This document shows positions 46,294-58,624 of a stretch of 64,000 nucleotides of DNA, one piece after another. The stretch is from contig CM066993.1 in NCBI GenBank assembly GCA_033977485.1, forward strand, positions 68,488,864-68,552,863, read 5' to 3'. Both the position numbers and the translations under genes were made by a program. Source of the DNA: Hydrangea macrophylla (Eukaryota > Streptophyta > Magnoliopsida > Cornales > Hydrangeaceae). The notes below the pieces were generated by a model. It had not been told where the DNA came from and did no database searches. It saw only the letters and a list, made by a program, of their open reading frames with translations. How positions within the stretch are numbered: the first letter of the stretch is position 1; each line of letters begins with the position of its first letter.

Positions 46294-46482
46294 CAATTCA
46301 TCCCATGACCAATTGCAATAAGCCTGCAAGAAAGTATAACTAAATAAGAAGAACAAAAAAAAAAGGATCACATGAGAAGAAAAATTAAGTGGTCGAACAC
46401 TAATCAATGGTAAAAAAATGCAAGCCATAATAACCCAATCGCTTCGTACCTCTAGCTCTTTTAATGCCCAGCAGATCATATC
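46294..46482 (-). pseudogene. Two exon-like blocks, possibly captured gene pieces
   Basis: On the minus strand a 33-nt block (46482-46450) lies between TTTGTAG and GTACGAAG and reads DMICWALKELE. A 30-nt block (46323-46294) lies between CTTGCAG and GTAAGTAT and reads AYCNWSWDEL. Both would be phase-0 micro-exons. I do not recognise the protein. A further candidate exon is 45267-45157 (EDEEGLLCFGGLKIVNN). They fit gene fragments inside a Helitron but could be chance. Confidence 0.25.
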
Positions 46483-47682
46483 CTACAAAGCAACTCTGGG
46501 AAATTAACAAAGCAACTAAGAGATTGGGAGAAATCCAGCCCTAAATTGAAGAGGCACAAACTTGAACTTTAAAAAAAAAAAAAAAAAAGATCAAACAAAA
46601 CACCAGATCGTCATTGCATTGAGAATAATACAAATAGAGCACCAAAATCTCTTAGTAGATCATATCCTACACGTTGACAGCATACTTTCTCATGGGAAAG
46701 TACATCTCTCTTTTCTTCAACAATTTATGTGCAATGGAAACAACTTACCCAATAAAAAAATCCCCGACCTCTCAGAGGATAATAAAGAAATCATACTTCC
46801 ACACGATTTCTTAATTGAATGACCGATAATGATTAATAAACTCAGTTGTTAGAAGTGTTAAAATCCTATCAACAATGCGAAGACGGTAACAATCTAGACC
46901 ACAACCAAATAAAAAAGAATTCACCCCAAAGGGAAGAGCCATTCTCAAATATAATAAAAATTGAACAATAAATTCCAAATACCCACAGCTCCATAGTTAA
47001 ATAAATAAAATGAGTAATGCTATGGTTCTCAAAATTTTGCTTTCCATAAGTGTTACGCAAAACTACCACGTGTTGGGAAACACGTTTTGGGAAAAAAAAA
47101 ATTTGGGAAGCATAGCATTACTTGGGAAACACTTTTTGGGGAAAACAGTTGGAAAGCATAGCATGCTATGCTTATGCTTCCCAAATGTTTTTTCCACGTG
47201 ATGATTGATGGCCCGTGAAAGTAGTTTTTAACAAACAAAAAAATACAGATGAATAAATGCTGATCTATTGGTAGATTGTCTAAAAACCAAATTCCAGCTA
47301 TTTTGTATGGGGCATTGGGGTGGCCTGGTCAAAAGTGACTCTCTGGTCACATACTAATATTACCAAAGACCCAAAGTGGTCATAGACAAATGTTGGGGTT
47401 TTGTACACAATTAAAGTATTAAATGTCACGGACCATCAAATTGGGTTTGGGATTGGAAAATAGGAGATTGTGAATAAGAGGTTATCGGGCGTACATAGTG
47501 ATTTGATCAAAGAGGTGGGTTGGGATACTGAAATTGAAATTGAGACCAACGCTGTAAATTCAAAAGGGAAAGTTTTTATTCCAATTTACAAACCAGAAAT
47601 TTTCTTACAGAAGGGGCAAAAGCGCAGCCGCTGATTATTGTTGTTGGCAGATCTCATTACGCAATCATCAAGGATGGCTTAC

Positions 47683-50600
47683 TGTAATAATTCAAAATTT
47701 TATTAAAGGGTAATTGGGTAATTTTACCTTTTCTATTGTGGACTCTAAATTTATTTGACTGTATTTAAATTTATAGAGCATGACTCTATTATTTATTTTT
47801 CTTTTCAGGTGCTTTAAAATTTATTTTGTTCGTGTGGGTGTGTTTATTTAATTTTGGGGTTACACCGTTGGGTCAGACTGTCCGTGGGAACACCAAATAT
47901 TTCATTTTTGTAGCATACAAGAGAATGGGTCCCACCCCACTCCCCTATATAGCCGGCCAAACTCCCCCCTCCCACTCATTCACGTTAGTTTCCTCTCCTC
48001 CTTCATTTCTTCTTCTTCTCCTCCTTCAAGTTCAAGAGCCAAAGAAATCCAAAAATCTCTACTTCTACTCCATCTCCTTCTACAAGATTTGAAGAGGTAG
48101 TCAAGAACAACATCCTCTAGCATCTCTAACCTTCCTAGAGTGGGAAATCATCTCTTGGGTAAGTATTTTGGAAAACCCCAATTTCTAGGGTTTCATTAGT
48201 TTTCAAATTTTTGAGTTGTATTGAACTTCTCTTCTCTTTTATAGCTTCCTTGGAGTGTTTAGAGCATGCCTTAACAATCCTAACCATTTCCTTGGAGTTT
48301 CTAGTGTAGGTAAGTTTTCTAGTTTCCTAACAATTTCTAGGATGTGCTAGTTTAAGCTTTTCTATCCTAACTATGAATTGTTCTTGCTTAGAGTGGCCTT
48401 CTTGAAGCATCCTTCAAGATCCTAGCACAAGCATTGGAAGCTTTTGGGATTTACTTAACTCTCTTGAATTTTTTTTCCATTGTTGGAATTTAAAGCTTTG
48501 TGAGGTAGATTCTTTGTTGTACCATTTTTTTTAAATGTTGTTTGTGGTTAAAATGTAATGAGAAACCTTTATGTGAGAATTTAGACACATGTTTAGGATT
48601 TTCCCCAAATGTGAAAAATTAGGGCTTTTTGCCTAGAAGTGATTCTTGTGTGTTAATTGCTCTATGTAATGATAGACTTGCATGTTGGGTGATTTCCGTT
48701 TATTTTGAAAAATCTTCATTGAGGTAGATTAATAATGTTTCATTTGTATATGTTGTGATTTTGAGATGTTAAATGTAGTTAAAATGATGCTACGAGTGTA
48801 ATCTAGACACATGCATTAAGTTTTCCCCAAAGTAATAAATTTAGGGTTATATGCCTAATTGTGAATTTGCATGTTTTGGTTGTTCTATAATTGATTATGT
48901 GATGCTAGACGTGCCTAGGATGCTCCCTTTATGTGTAAAAGCATGTTAGGACGTTAGTTTAGAAATCCTTGTTAAGAGTGCTATATTATGAATTTTAATT
49001 TAACTCTTGATGTCTTTAATACATGTTCAACATGTAAGAATTATTGTGTTCATTATTTTGTTGGAGCATCTATGTTGTCATTTTAAACATTTCATGCATT
49101 GAGGCCAAATCGGCAAACATTCAAATATCACGACATAAAGATTTTATTTGAAAAAGAGAGAAAAACCCCATGTGTGGGAATTTTGGTTTAAGAAATCCGG
49201 ACGTGGGTTGTGATGTGAGACAGGGAGAATGACCCTTAGAAACATTCAAACTCCAAACTATATTCGGGTAGCTCCCGGAAGTTGGTATGCTACACTCCAT
49301 GCGTGGGTGGCTCATGGTCCGGTAATGAGAGAGATGTGCATTTGTCACGCATAGCCTTGCGGCTTTAAACATTTCATTGTAGCCATGGTGGCGATCCATT
49401 GCACCTCATTTCATTTTAATCATGGATAGCATATAGACTTGTTACAACACTGTCTACTTAGCCGTCGTGCTAAGGTACTACGCTACCAACCATTTTGCAG
49501 GTGATGTCGATAAGGGCACGAGTGACCCTGGTGTTGTTGCTTTGAAATCCTTTGGTTCTACTTTGAGGACTTATGCTTGCTTGAGAAATTTTACAACTCT
49601 CTATGTTCATTTTGACATCATAAAGTTTGTAAAAATCTTATACTTTGAAATTTGTTGTTTTTAAGTTTTTATTAAAACTTCTTGAGTTTCAGTGCTTACT
49701 TTGTTAAGCTTCAATGAGTTAGCTTCTTTGAGAATCGTTGGTCACGTGTTAGTTCGTGTTTTACTATCATTATTGTTAAACTTGTTGAAGGATTTTTGAA
49801 TCGTATAATTAAGTCTCAAGTTCGTTAGATCTCTTTTGTTTGAACCCTTGCCGGGTTCACTTTAGCTAAATATGTGGTATGTTTGAGGATGTTGTGAAAC
49901 TTTGTTGGATTTGTTTTAGCTCAACTCATTTTGTGTCTCAATCCTTATCGGATGAAGCTTCAATTGTTTTAAAGAGTTAACTTCTTCATATATCTCAAAC
50001 GTTTTCAAATCTCTCTCCCTCCTTTTTTGTGAAATCTCTTTCGTTGCCTCGTGTTTGTAAATTGTAATCGTTGGATGTTCCGGATAGTTTGTACACGTGT
50101 ATTATACTATTTTAGACTTGCCTATATCAATTTGGAAGGTTTAAAAGCTTTTAGAACACTTTCTCCCTAAATCTCTCTCCTAATCTCTCCCAATTTCTCC
50201 CTCTCCCCTTATTCCTCTCTTTACCTCTTTCACTCCTCGTTTTTAATAAATTTCGAGTACATGAAGTTCCGTTTGGTCTAAACTCGTGTTGTATATTGTT
50301 TAGTACTTGTTTAGACATGTATTGATGTTTAAACTTGATGATTTAGCATAGTTGGGAACATTTCGGAATGCTGTCAAAGTGCTGTCAAACTTGCTGTCAA
50401 AAAAAAAAAAAAACTGCTACTGTTATTTAAGTTTTCTGTCCAAACGGTGAGGATTTGGAAAAAAATGCCATTTGACAAAAGTTGTGCAGAATCGAATTTT
50501 ACATGGACCAACGCGGACAGAATGTAAAAATTTCAAAGATACAGTGACTTATGGGAGTTTTAAAATTCAGCTTCTGTTAAAAATGACCTTTTATCAAGTT

Positions 50601-50848
50601 CATTGTAATTTTTCTTTCTCTCCTTGATCTAGTGCTTGTCCGGATAGTCTCTTAATTAAATTTTCAAGTGTTTCCACCCTTGTTGGACTCGTTAACATGT
50701 AAGTCCATTTTGGATTTACGTATTAGTGAGCCATCCTTGTAGGAAACCCCGTGGGTTTCCAAAGTCGCTTCCGCATTTGAGATTGAGTTTTACTTCTTTT
50801 CTCTCTACCTTTCCTCTCTCCTCGCGCTTCGGTTTTCGGGGCGTGACA
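47683..50848 (+). mobile_element. Solo LTR, 3166 bp
   Basis: It starts TGTAATAATTC and ends TTCGGGGCGTGACA, with the perfect 5-bp duplication CTTAC (47678-47682, 50849-50853). A TATA box (CTATATAGCC) lies at 47945-47952, followed by a CT-rich leader, which sets the plus orientation. Inside are TTGCAGGTGATG at 49496 and a threefold GCTGTCAAA cluster at about 50370-50400. No coding region is present. At over 3 kb this is a very long LTR. Confidence 0.93.
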
Positions 50849-50892
50849 CTTACTTAATCGGAAGAGGCAGAAGAGATGACAATCATCACCGT

Positions 50893-51004
50893 GCGTTTTC
50901 TCTTCCAGATCTTAACCATGCTGTCCTCTCTCTGACTCCAACCTTACTCGGCACATTCATCTACTCCTGTAAACCTCGGTCCTCGCAGTTGGTCTTAGCG
51001 ACAT
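50893..51004 (-). pseudogene. Decayed importin-alpha N-terminus (IBB region)
   Basis: From 51004 the minus strand encodes MSLRPTARTEVYRSR and then a stop. This matches the conserved importin-alpha start (MSLRP..RTEVRR.RYK). About 22 nt further on, in another frame, it reads REDSMVKIWKRKR, matching the RREDNMVEIRKNKRE block. The spacing is shorter than in real genes, and there is a frame change plus a stop, so it is not functional. No ARM repeats follow. It is interrupted downstream by the solo LTR. In intact proteins this region binds importin-beta. It lies near the 5' end of the probable Helitron, consistent with capture. Confidence 0.6.
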
Positions 51005-51182
51005 GGTTATCAACTCACTGAAACTCTATCACTGTATACAAAATGTATTCAAGCAAATAGATACATATACATATATACGCACATCTATAAATGAGACAAA
51101 TCGATAAACAAAGCCCCCTAAATATGAAACCTTAACAAGTTAACCATACTTGGAGAGAGACGACTGAGAAGAAAGCAAATTG

Positions 51183-51307
51183 AGATATAGAGAGACTAAT
51201 CTTTCAATACACATTAAAGAGATGAGTTTTACAAAACGTTTCAAATTCCAATATGCATTTTAAGAGATATAGAGAGACTAATCTTTCAATACACATTAAA
51301 GAGATGA
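51183..51307. repeat. 82-bp tandem duplication
   Basis: The same 43-bp block, starting AGATATAGAGAGACTAATCT, occurs at 51183-51225 and 51265-51307 without visible differences. Confidence 0.9.
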
Positions 51308-51989
51308 AGAGAGAGAAGCGTTTCAGTGGCAGAATAAAAGGCTTTGCCACATGTCAACACCAGGTTCATCTCTTCTCTTACCTTCCGATATTAGTATTTT
51401 AGATATATATATATATGTAGTATCATTTTATAAAATGGCCATAATTTTATAATTATTTGGTCAATGTGAAAAAAATGCTACTATCGACAGTATCATGTTA
51501 TTGTCTTTACCTGAGCAGCACTTAAAGACAATAACATATGTCACAGTTTGAAAACAGTACATGGGGCATATATCACTTTTTTTTCCCTTCATTTTTTTAT
51601 TATATTCATTTTGGATCTTGTTTTGTAGATTGCGAATTTATAATTTTTATGAAAAAATAATTTGTAGTTTAGACATTATGACAATTTAAAGTTTGGAAAA
51701 TAAAAAATGAGTATTGCTATACACAAATTTTTTAACACACAGCTTTAAATGCATGTACCATGTGCTATGTAAGTGGTGCACAGAAAAGTATGAAAAATTA
51801 AAACAGCACAAGGTACATGCGTTTAAATCATAGTGTGTCAAAAAATGTGTGCCAAACATTTCTCATAAAAAAATAACTAACTTCTTTAAATTATGGGCTG
51901 AGGTGGCATATGTGTAGTGTAGGGCATTTTCGTCCAGTGAAAATCACAGGCACCAAAAAAAATGTGGGGATCTATCCTCCATTATTGTC

Positions 51990-53060
51990 CAACGTAGGGA
52001 CCTTTTGGCTAGCCGCCCCTTTTTTTTATTTTATGTATTTCTTCGAGATCTACTCATTGGAGTTAAAAACTGTACAAAAGAAAGTAATTTAAAACCTCAT
52101 TTTTGGATTTTATCTGTCAAAACAGACAATATCATCTATCAACTTTAAACCACCATAACTCACTTGTTTTTTTAGTCTTTTTGAGTGATTTATTTTCTCA
52201 TTTCATGTATTTCTTCGAGATCTATGCAATGAAATTGAAAAAAAGAAAGTAATTTGGTAACTCGTTTTTTGATTTTATCTGTTAAAATCGATGATATTAT
52301 CTGTTTTTAATATTATTTGTCAACTTTAAACTACCATAACTCACTCATTTTTAGTCTTTTTGAGTGATATCTTTTTTATTTTCATGTAATTCTTCGATAT
52401 CTATGCAACACAGTTGAAAATTGTACAAAAGTAAGTAATTTGGATCCTCATTTTTTGATTTTATCTATTAAAATAGATGATATTATATGTTTTGGTAAAT
52501 AATAGGGTAAATTGCATTTTGCACCCTCAAACTATACCATGTTTTGTACTTTGGTCCTTAAACTATCATTTTTCGCATTTTAGTCCCTCAACTATCATTT
52601 TGTGGCAGTTTGCCCCCTCCTTCACTTTCAGTGACGAAAAAAGTCACTTTTTAGTGACACCAAAAGTGACGCTAAAAGTGAGGGAGGGGGCAAACTGCCA
52701 CAAAATGATAGTTGAGGAACCAAAATGCGAAAAATGATAGTTTAGGGACCAAAGTGCAAAACATGGTATAGTTTGAGGGTGCAAAATACAATTTATCCTA
52801 AATAATATTAAGTTAAACAATCACAATTTTATTATTTTTTGGTTTTTAGGGATGATATTTTTATTTTTTTCATGTGTTTCTTCAAGATCTACGCAATGGG
52901 CGTAAAAGTTTTATAAAAAATTAAATTTTTTTTAAAAAAAGATATGTTGCAGCCTGTTTGTAAGGCGATAACTTTCTCAATTCTTGGGCTTTTTGGGTGA
53001 TTTTTTTTTTTGAGATCTATGCACCTATAGTGTCAATTTTATGAAAGGAATATAATTTTG
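51990..53060 (+). repeat. Short tandem array, period about 172-185 bp
   Basis: CTTCGAGATCTAYGCA-like anchors lie at 52041, 52213, 52392 and 52880. The last interval is about 185 bp after removing the MITE at 52504. A shorter unit follows at about 53009. Units also share ATTTTATCTGTYAAAA, CAACTTTAAACYACCATAAC and CTTTTTGAGTGAT. About five diverged monomers are present. Confidence 0.75.
52504..52799. mobile_element. Foldback MITE, 296 bp, second copy
   Basis: It starts AGGGTAAATTGCATTTTGCA, ends in the complement with small changes, and folds on itself over its whole length. The 7-bp duplication AAATAAT lies at 52497-52503 and 52800-52806. It shares the GTGACGCTAAAAGTGA loop region with the copy at 42206. 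Confidence 0.9.
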
Positions 53061-53705
53061 TTATATTTATGCAAAAAAAAAAAAAAAGAAGAAGAAGAAG
53101 AAGAAAGAAAGAAAAGACACAGTTTTTTCATATTTGCTTAGTTTTTAGTTTTTTTTTTTCCCCAGTATTTCATGATCAATGTTGATCTCAGTTGATAGAT
53201 CTCATTTTGCTGATTGCAAAACGCCAAATTTTACAAAAAAAAAATGGACTTATAGAATAAAGTTATAGCAATTTGAAGTTGTTTAGGCATAAAAAAGACC
53301 TGATGAATTAAAGAAAAGTAGCATGAGTTTTAGATTGGAAGGGTTTTATTTGAGCCCTCCAAAAATTGTTGGGTATTACGGTAATAGGGAAGATGTGGTA
53401 TCTCAACTCAATCAAATTCATTTATTCAAACATCTGGTTACTTATTTTCAGGGGAATCTCTTCCCACATCGGCCGAAATTCTATCCACATAAGTGTACAA
53501 TCTCTCATCTATTAGAGACGTTACAAAATCCCACGTGATATCACTGTGATACCCAATATTTACTTCTAAATAGGGATGCCAAAATACACTGTCCCGCCTT
53601 GGTCTACATGGAATGATTTTGAAGGAAGTATGATAGGAGTAGGGGCGGATTTTGCAATTCAAAATCAAAACTCTATAAGAATTGGAACGGGATTGGTGAT
53701 TAAAA

Positions 53706-54083
53706 TAGGGTGAATTACACTTTACCCCCCTTGTGGTTTAGCTCAATGACACTTTACCCCATGTGGTTTAAAAGTGACCACTTAACCCCCTTATGCTTTT
53801 GAGTTAAGTGTCATTGTTACAGAAAGTGTTAAGTTAACACTTTACCCTGAAAGCACGGGTGGTTAAAGTGTCATCGGGCCAAACCATAGAGGGGTAAAGG
53901 ATCATCGAACCAAACCACAGGGGGGTAAAGTGGTCACTAATTTTAGGGACTTAACACTCTCCATTAGATTTTGTAGCAGTGACACTTTATCCAGAAGCAC
54001 AAGGGGTTAAGTGGTCACTTTTAAACCACAGGGGGGTAAAGTGTCATCGCCAAAGCACAAGGGGGGTAAAGTGTAATTATAAA
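53706..54083. mobile_element. Foldback MITE of AATTACACTTTACCCCCC type
   Basis: The arms AATTACACTTTACCCCCCTT at 53713 and its complement ending at 54078 enclose repeated GACACTTTACCCC / GGGGTAAAGTGTCAT blocks that pair with each other. No sure target duplication. Confidence 0.78.
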
Positions 54084-54118
54084 CTGCCAAAACATATCTC
54101 ACCCGATTACACTATAAA

Positions 54119-54605
54119 TGTAACGACCCTAATGTTTTATGCTGTAGAAGGGAGTTCGTCACACATCGCTTGAGGAATGAAGGGTAATGTGTTATATATG
54201 GAGGGCCATAGTAGAACCTAGTAAGACACGTTTTGGGGTAGGCTTGTAGGCTAGTGCAAGGAAACATCCGTACGGATTGGTCCCAAAGCGGACAATATTT
54301 TACTGGGGGAGACTTAGGTCGTGACAGAATGGCATCGGAGCCTGACCCAGCCGAAAGTATGCCAACAGGGATGTTGGACCCTAAGGGGGGTGGAATGTAA
54401 CGACTCTGGTGCTTTGTGTGCTGTAGGGGAGTTCGTCCCACATCGCCTGGGGAAGGAAGGGTAATGTGTTATATATGGAGGGTTATAGTGGAACTTAATA
54501 AGATACGTTTTGGGCAAGTTTGTGGACCTATGCCAGAAAAAATCCATACAAATTAGGGTCAAAACGGACAATATCTTACCAAGAAGACTTGGATCGATCG
54601 TGACA
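54119..54605 (+). mobile_element. Complete TRIM element, 487 bp
   Basis: Two LTRs (54119-54326, 208 bp; 54396-54605, 210 bp) start TGTAACGACYCT and end GATCGTGACA or GGTCGTGACA. The perfect 5-bp duplication ATAAA lies at 54114-54118 and 54606-54610. The 69-bp interior holds a primer-binding site TGGCATCGGAGCC (54330-54342) and a polypurine tract AAGGGGGGTGGAA. Both LTRs carry TTATATATGGAGGG as TATA region. No coding capacity. Confidence 0.95.
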
Positions 54606-54957
54606 ATAAATTAGTGGTTTGCCCTTATATTTTTGTGATGGTTTTATCAAAATAATCAACCAAATTACAAAGATAGGTACGTCCTACCTCACCAAACTCC
54701 CATTCAATATAGAAGTTTGTCTATGTTCTTTAGCATCGGACTATATTATTGTACACTGCAGCGATATTTTCTTCTTTTTTATACGAAGTTCTTAAATTTT
54801 AAGTAATTGGTGGTAAATTCGTCACTATCCCGATTCTTAATTGACCAAATCTAACTCTGCTATTTATAGAGTTGTGGGACAAATTTGGTAAGTAAATTCT
54901 TAATAGGATTAGAATTGGGAAGGAGTTACTCCCTTCGTTGCCATTCCTAGTCCTAAA

Positions 54958-56413
54958 ATGTGCGAAACTGAATGTCCTGAATTTGGGATCTTCTGATGTA
55001 GCCTACACAAATTTTAAAATTTATAAATATTATATATAAAATGACCCTTGCAAAATTTTGAAAACAGGTTATGTATATGTTATTATATAAATTAAAATCA
55101 ATTCACATATTGGCTCTCCTTAAATTTTATTTTTTACTTTTATGTATGCAACACTAATTGTAATCAAACACACCCAAACTATTAGTTGAGTCATGATATC
55201 TAAATAAAGAGAAGTTAAAATATATTGGCGCAATTGTAATCAATTACACCTTAAATATTTGGCCAAACACCTTTTCCTTTCGATTCTATATTTAGTCATC
55301 AATCCAAATTGTTTTACTATCAACCCAACTTTTACAATTTAAAATAAATAATCATCACCTATTATTGAATAAAAAAGTGAAAATATCCGAACCCCCGAGT
55401 GAGACTATTTCCCAATGGACCAAGCCAATGAACTTGGCCCTAAATGCACATTTCAGGTTATACCACTATTTGAAAATCAACTTTTTTAATAGACAAAATA
55501 AAATAAAATAAAATAATTCTCAAAATTACTACATGTTGGAACCAAGTTACAATATTTTAGGACCTAAATTACTAGGATGTACGATACAACCAAAACAAGT
55601 AGGCGAATTTTCCATCGGGTTTAATCAAAGGTTGCTACTACTTAATTATGTTGGATAATTGGTCTTCAAAGTCTTCAAAATCCTTCGACGAACAATACCA
55701 CAAAAAATGTACCCTAATAATATACTTCAAGGCGTGTACGAAACACTTTCCTAAATACAGTATTTGCTCCCACCATAATCATAATTTGGTGTGCAAATGG
55801 GTATTCCACAAATCTGTATTCAATGTACAATGAAGCCAACCCTATCTATAATATGCACTATTGAAAATAGTCCAAAAACATCCACTAAGAAATAAAGTCA
55901 GTTCTAGCATTCTGTTTCTATAGATAATACAATCTAGAAATATGTATTTTATGTAAAGAAAATAGCATAATTTAAATTCCTAATTTTCCATAAGGAATAA
56001 GAGAAAGATCTATATCTCACATCTAAATGAGAATTGATCTATTCTATATATAGAATGGTTGGTGTCCCTTCATAGTTATATGCGTCTATTAGCCTTATGA
56101 CTATTGGTTTAAGGGATACAATTCAGGCATTCGAATTTAAATTTGAACTGAATTTGAATGGTTGCGACCTATCAGTTTGAATTCAATCTCAATAGTTGCG
56201 ACCCATCACTTCGAAACCAAATCTCACTCACCCTTAGTTTCTTATTTTGAAAATTCCTCAACAAGTTATTCTCACCTAAATTATTTTCCACACTCACCTG
56301 GTGCATTGAGAAGTTATACATTCAATATCACTAATTGTCTAAATGGGTGTTAAGAGCAATTAAATGTGTATTTAGTTGCTCCCTAACTCCCACTCTCATT
56401 CTTCTGATATATT
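54958..56413. other. AT-rich spacer, nothing recognised
   Basis: I see no gene, RNA or bounded element. The open frame at 55648-55833 has no recognisable features. Confidence 0.45.
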
Positions 56414-56421
56414 TCAATGAA

Positions 56422-57116
56422 TAGAGGTGCTCACGAGTCGGGTGAGTTGAGTTTGGCCCTCATCCGCTCATTCATCCGAACATAGTCGGGTTTGCCCTCC
56501 TTTCACCCATCATCCACTCGCTTTGTCGAGTGCACCCGACTCATTGGGTGGTCGGGGTGAGTCGGGTGAAACCCGACTGTCTCATTTGTCTCAATCAAGC
56601 ATTTGTTTTACACATGACTTTGTCTTCATTTTTTTTTTCTTTGAATGTTTTTGTCTACATAGTCATGGGCTAACCAAAGCTCTGACCAAACAAAAAATAA
56701 AAACATAGTCATATGCTAGTTTGATGTTTTTAATGTTTTTATATCTCCGCTAGTGATATATATATATATATATTTTATTGATACAAAAATATAGCATATA
56801 TATATATATATTTAAAGAATATATAATACATAATACATATACTGATATAACCATATTACATATATATATATATTAAAGACTATATAATACATAATGCATA
56901 TATTGATATAAGCATATTGCATATATATTTTTTAAAAATTAAGTGTGTTTCGAGCCAGGTCGGGTGAATCGGGTTTTTACCCCCCCTATACCCGTGACTC
57001 CACCTGAAACTGTCGGGTTTCCACCCCCAAGACCCGTAACTCCACCCACATTGTTTAAAAACCAATAAAAAGACTACGGGTGAGTCGGGTGGATGGGTGA
57101 ATTTTGAGCAGCCCTA
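56422..57116. mobile_element. hAT-type MITE made of CGGGT/ACCCG repeats, 695 bp
   Basis: The ends are TAGAGGTGCTCACGAG and, complemented, TAGGGCTGCTCAAAAT. The perfect 8-bp duplication TCAATGAA lies at 56414-56421 and 57117-57124. Both subterminal parts repeat GAGTCGGGTG/CACCCGACTC; the middle is AT-rich. Confidence 0.93.
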
Positions 57117-57470
57117 TCAATGAATATCAGTGCCATATAGGTTTTAAGGAATTAATATTCTGATTGTTTCAAGATGGGCACAAACTCTTACCGAGAATTA
57201 GCAATAAATCCTTCATACATGAACATTTATGGATTGAGGACAAGCTAAATTCATATTTAATATAAGATCTCTAAGATCCCTTAACCATGGTTGAATAGTT
57301 TTTCTTTGACTGAAATACCCTTGGAGATCTTAATGAGATGTAGATCTATAATATAAAACTACCCCATTTAATTGTGCAGTCATAAATATGGTCAATATGT
57401 AGTTTAAATTAACATTAAATAATACTCATAATTATTGGCATATATATTTAATTTTTCTTAATTAAAACTC

Positions 57471-57868
57471 TTGGTGACCTTTTTCTCTCCCAAATCAACA
57501 CCAACATCACCAAATGAATCCCACCCCCATCTACCATACCAACACACCACCACCACTGATCTGTTACCAATCACCACACTAATCTCCACCAAATGTATCA
57601 CCACCAACAATCACCACTCCCAAACCATCCCTCTTCCAAATCACCACCAACAACAATCACATTTGTCGTCATCATATCCATGCCGCTGCTCATCACTGTC
57701 ATCAAATCACCGCTGTTGCGCCACCACCATCACCACTGCTGCCACCACCATACATCCCCTGCCACTCACCATCATCATCAAACCACCGCCACTACCACCA
57801 TCACCATAACCACCTCAACCATCGCCATATCAACGCCCACCACTCTCATCAAACCGAACATATTGTGA
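57471..57868. repeat. CAC/ATC-rich low-complexity tract
   Basis: Trinucleotide-like CAC, ACC and ATC repetition yields overlapping His/Thr/Pro/Ser-rich open frames in several frames. This is not a credible coding region. Confidence 0.6.
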
Positions 57869-58310
57869 GATTCACAAATCATGTTGTGACTCTATCTTCT
57901 TTTTTTGTTTTCCAGAATATGCTGTGATATATTTCACAAATCATGTTCTGTGATTTATTTTTCGGAAGATGTTGTGAAATTCACAATATATGCTTTGAGA
58001 TTTGTTTTTCACATGTTGTGAAATTCACATAACATATTTCGTGATTCACAAATCATGTTGTGTCTCTATCTTCTTTTTTTTTCTCGTTTTTTTTTTCCAG
58101 AATATGTTGTGAAATTCACAATTCATGTTATGTGATTTGTTTTCCAGAAGATATTATGAAATTCATAAAATATGTTTTGTGATTTATTTTCCACATGTTG
58201 TGAAATTCACAAAACATATTCCATGATTTGTTTTTCTAGAATATGTTGCAAAATTCACAAATAGGATTTGTGAATTTCAGTTGGTGAAATTCACAGAAAC
58301 TACTGTGAAT
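57869..58310. repeat. TTGTGAAATTCACAA palindrome cluster
   Basis: Repeated units contain GTTGTGAAATTCACAA or half-sites, with TGTGATTTGTTTTCCAGAA-like spacers. About eight units at a spacing of roughly 40-60 bp. Confidence 0.75.
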
Positions 58311-58624
58311 TTTTCAGACCTATGTGCATTTGCAGTGGTGTGGTGTTGGCTAGCAGAGGTGATGAACATGATTGTGGTTAATGGTGGTAAGGTGGTGACT
58401 TTCAATTTTGATTCCCTTAATTTTAGATTCCTTTAATTGTTTGGAGAGATATTTGGGAAAAAACATTAATGGAGGGGGTGACATTTTGAAGATTATCAAA
58501 CTTGATGAGGGAGGGGTAGTTTAGGCCCTAAAAAATTTCAAATGCTTAATGATCAATATGTTTTAACCAAGGGACCTATTGCCAAATAAGTACATACAAG
58601 AGGGATATAATACTAATTCACCCA

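Larger units (their letters stand above)
40846..51425 (-). mobile_element. Probable gene-capturing Helitron, opened by later insertions
   Basis: On the minus strand the 3' end shows the hairpin CCCGCGCATGGCGCGGG followed by TTACATGCTAT, very close to the plant Helitron terminus (hairpin, then TTACATNCTAG). Near 51.4 kb the minus strand reads TACTACATATATATATA...CTAAAATACTAATATC, then TTGACATGTGGCA, resembling the 5' region of the Helitron at 20100. The outside flanks on both sides belong to the same repeat. Subtracting two solo LTRs and two MITEs leaves about 4.4 kb, which includes a decayed importin-alpha N-terminus and small exon-like blocks. The exact 5' terminus (TC) is not clear. Confidence 0.5.
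53571..54949. mobile_element. hAT-type MITE carrying two nested elements
   Basis: The left end TAGGGATGCCAAAATAC and the complemented right end TAGGAATGGCAACGAAGG match the 20235 family, with GATAGGAGTAGGGGCGGATT-like interior. The flanks CTTCTAAA and GTCCTAAA agree at 6 of 8 positions. It is interrupted by a foldback element at 53706 and a TRIM at 54119. Confidence 0.75.

Noticed and set aside
57471..57868. 112- and 91-codon His/Thr/Pro-rich open frames
   Set aside because: They arise from CAC/ATC trinucleotide-like repetition and several frames are open.
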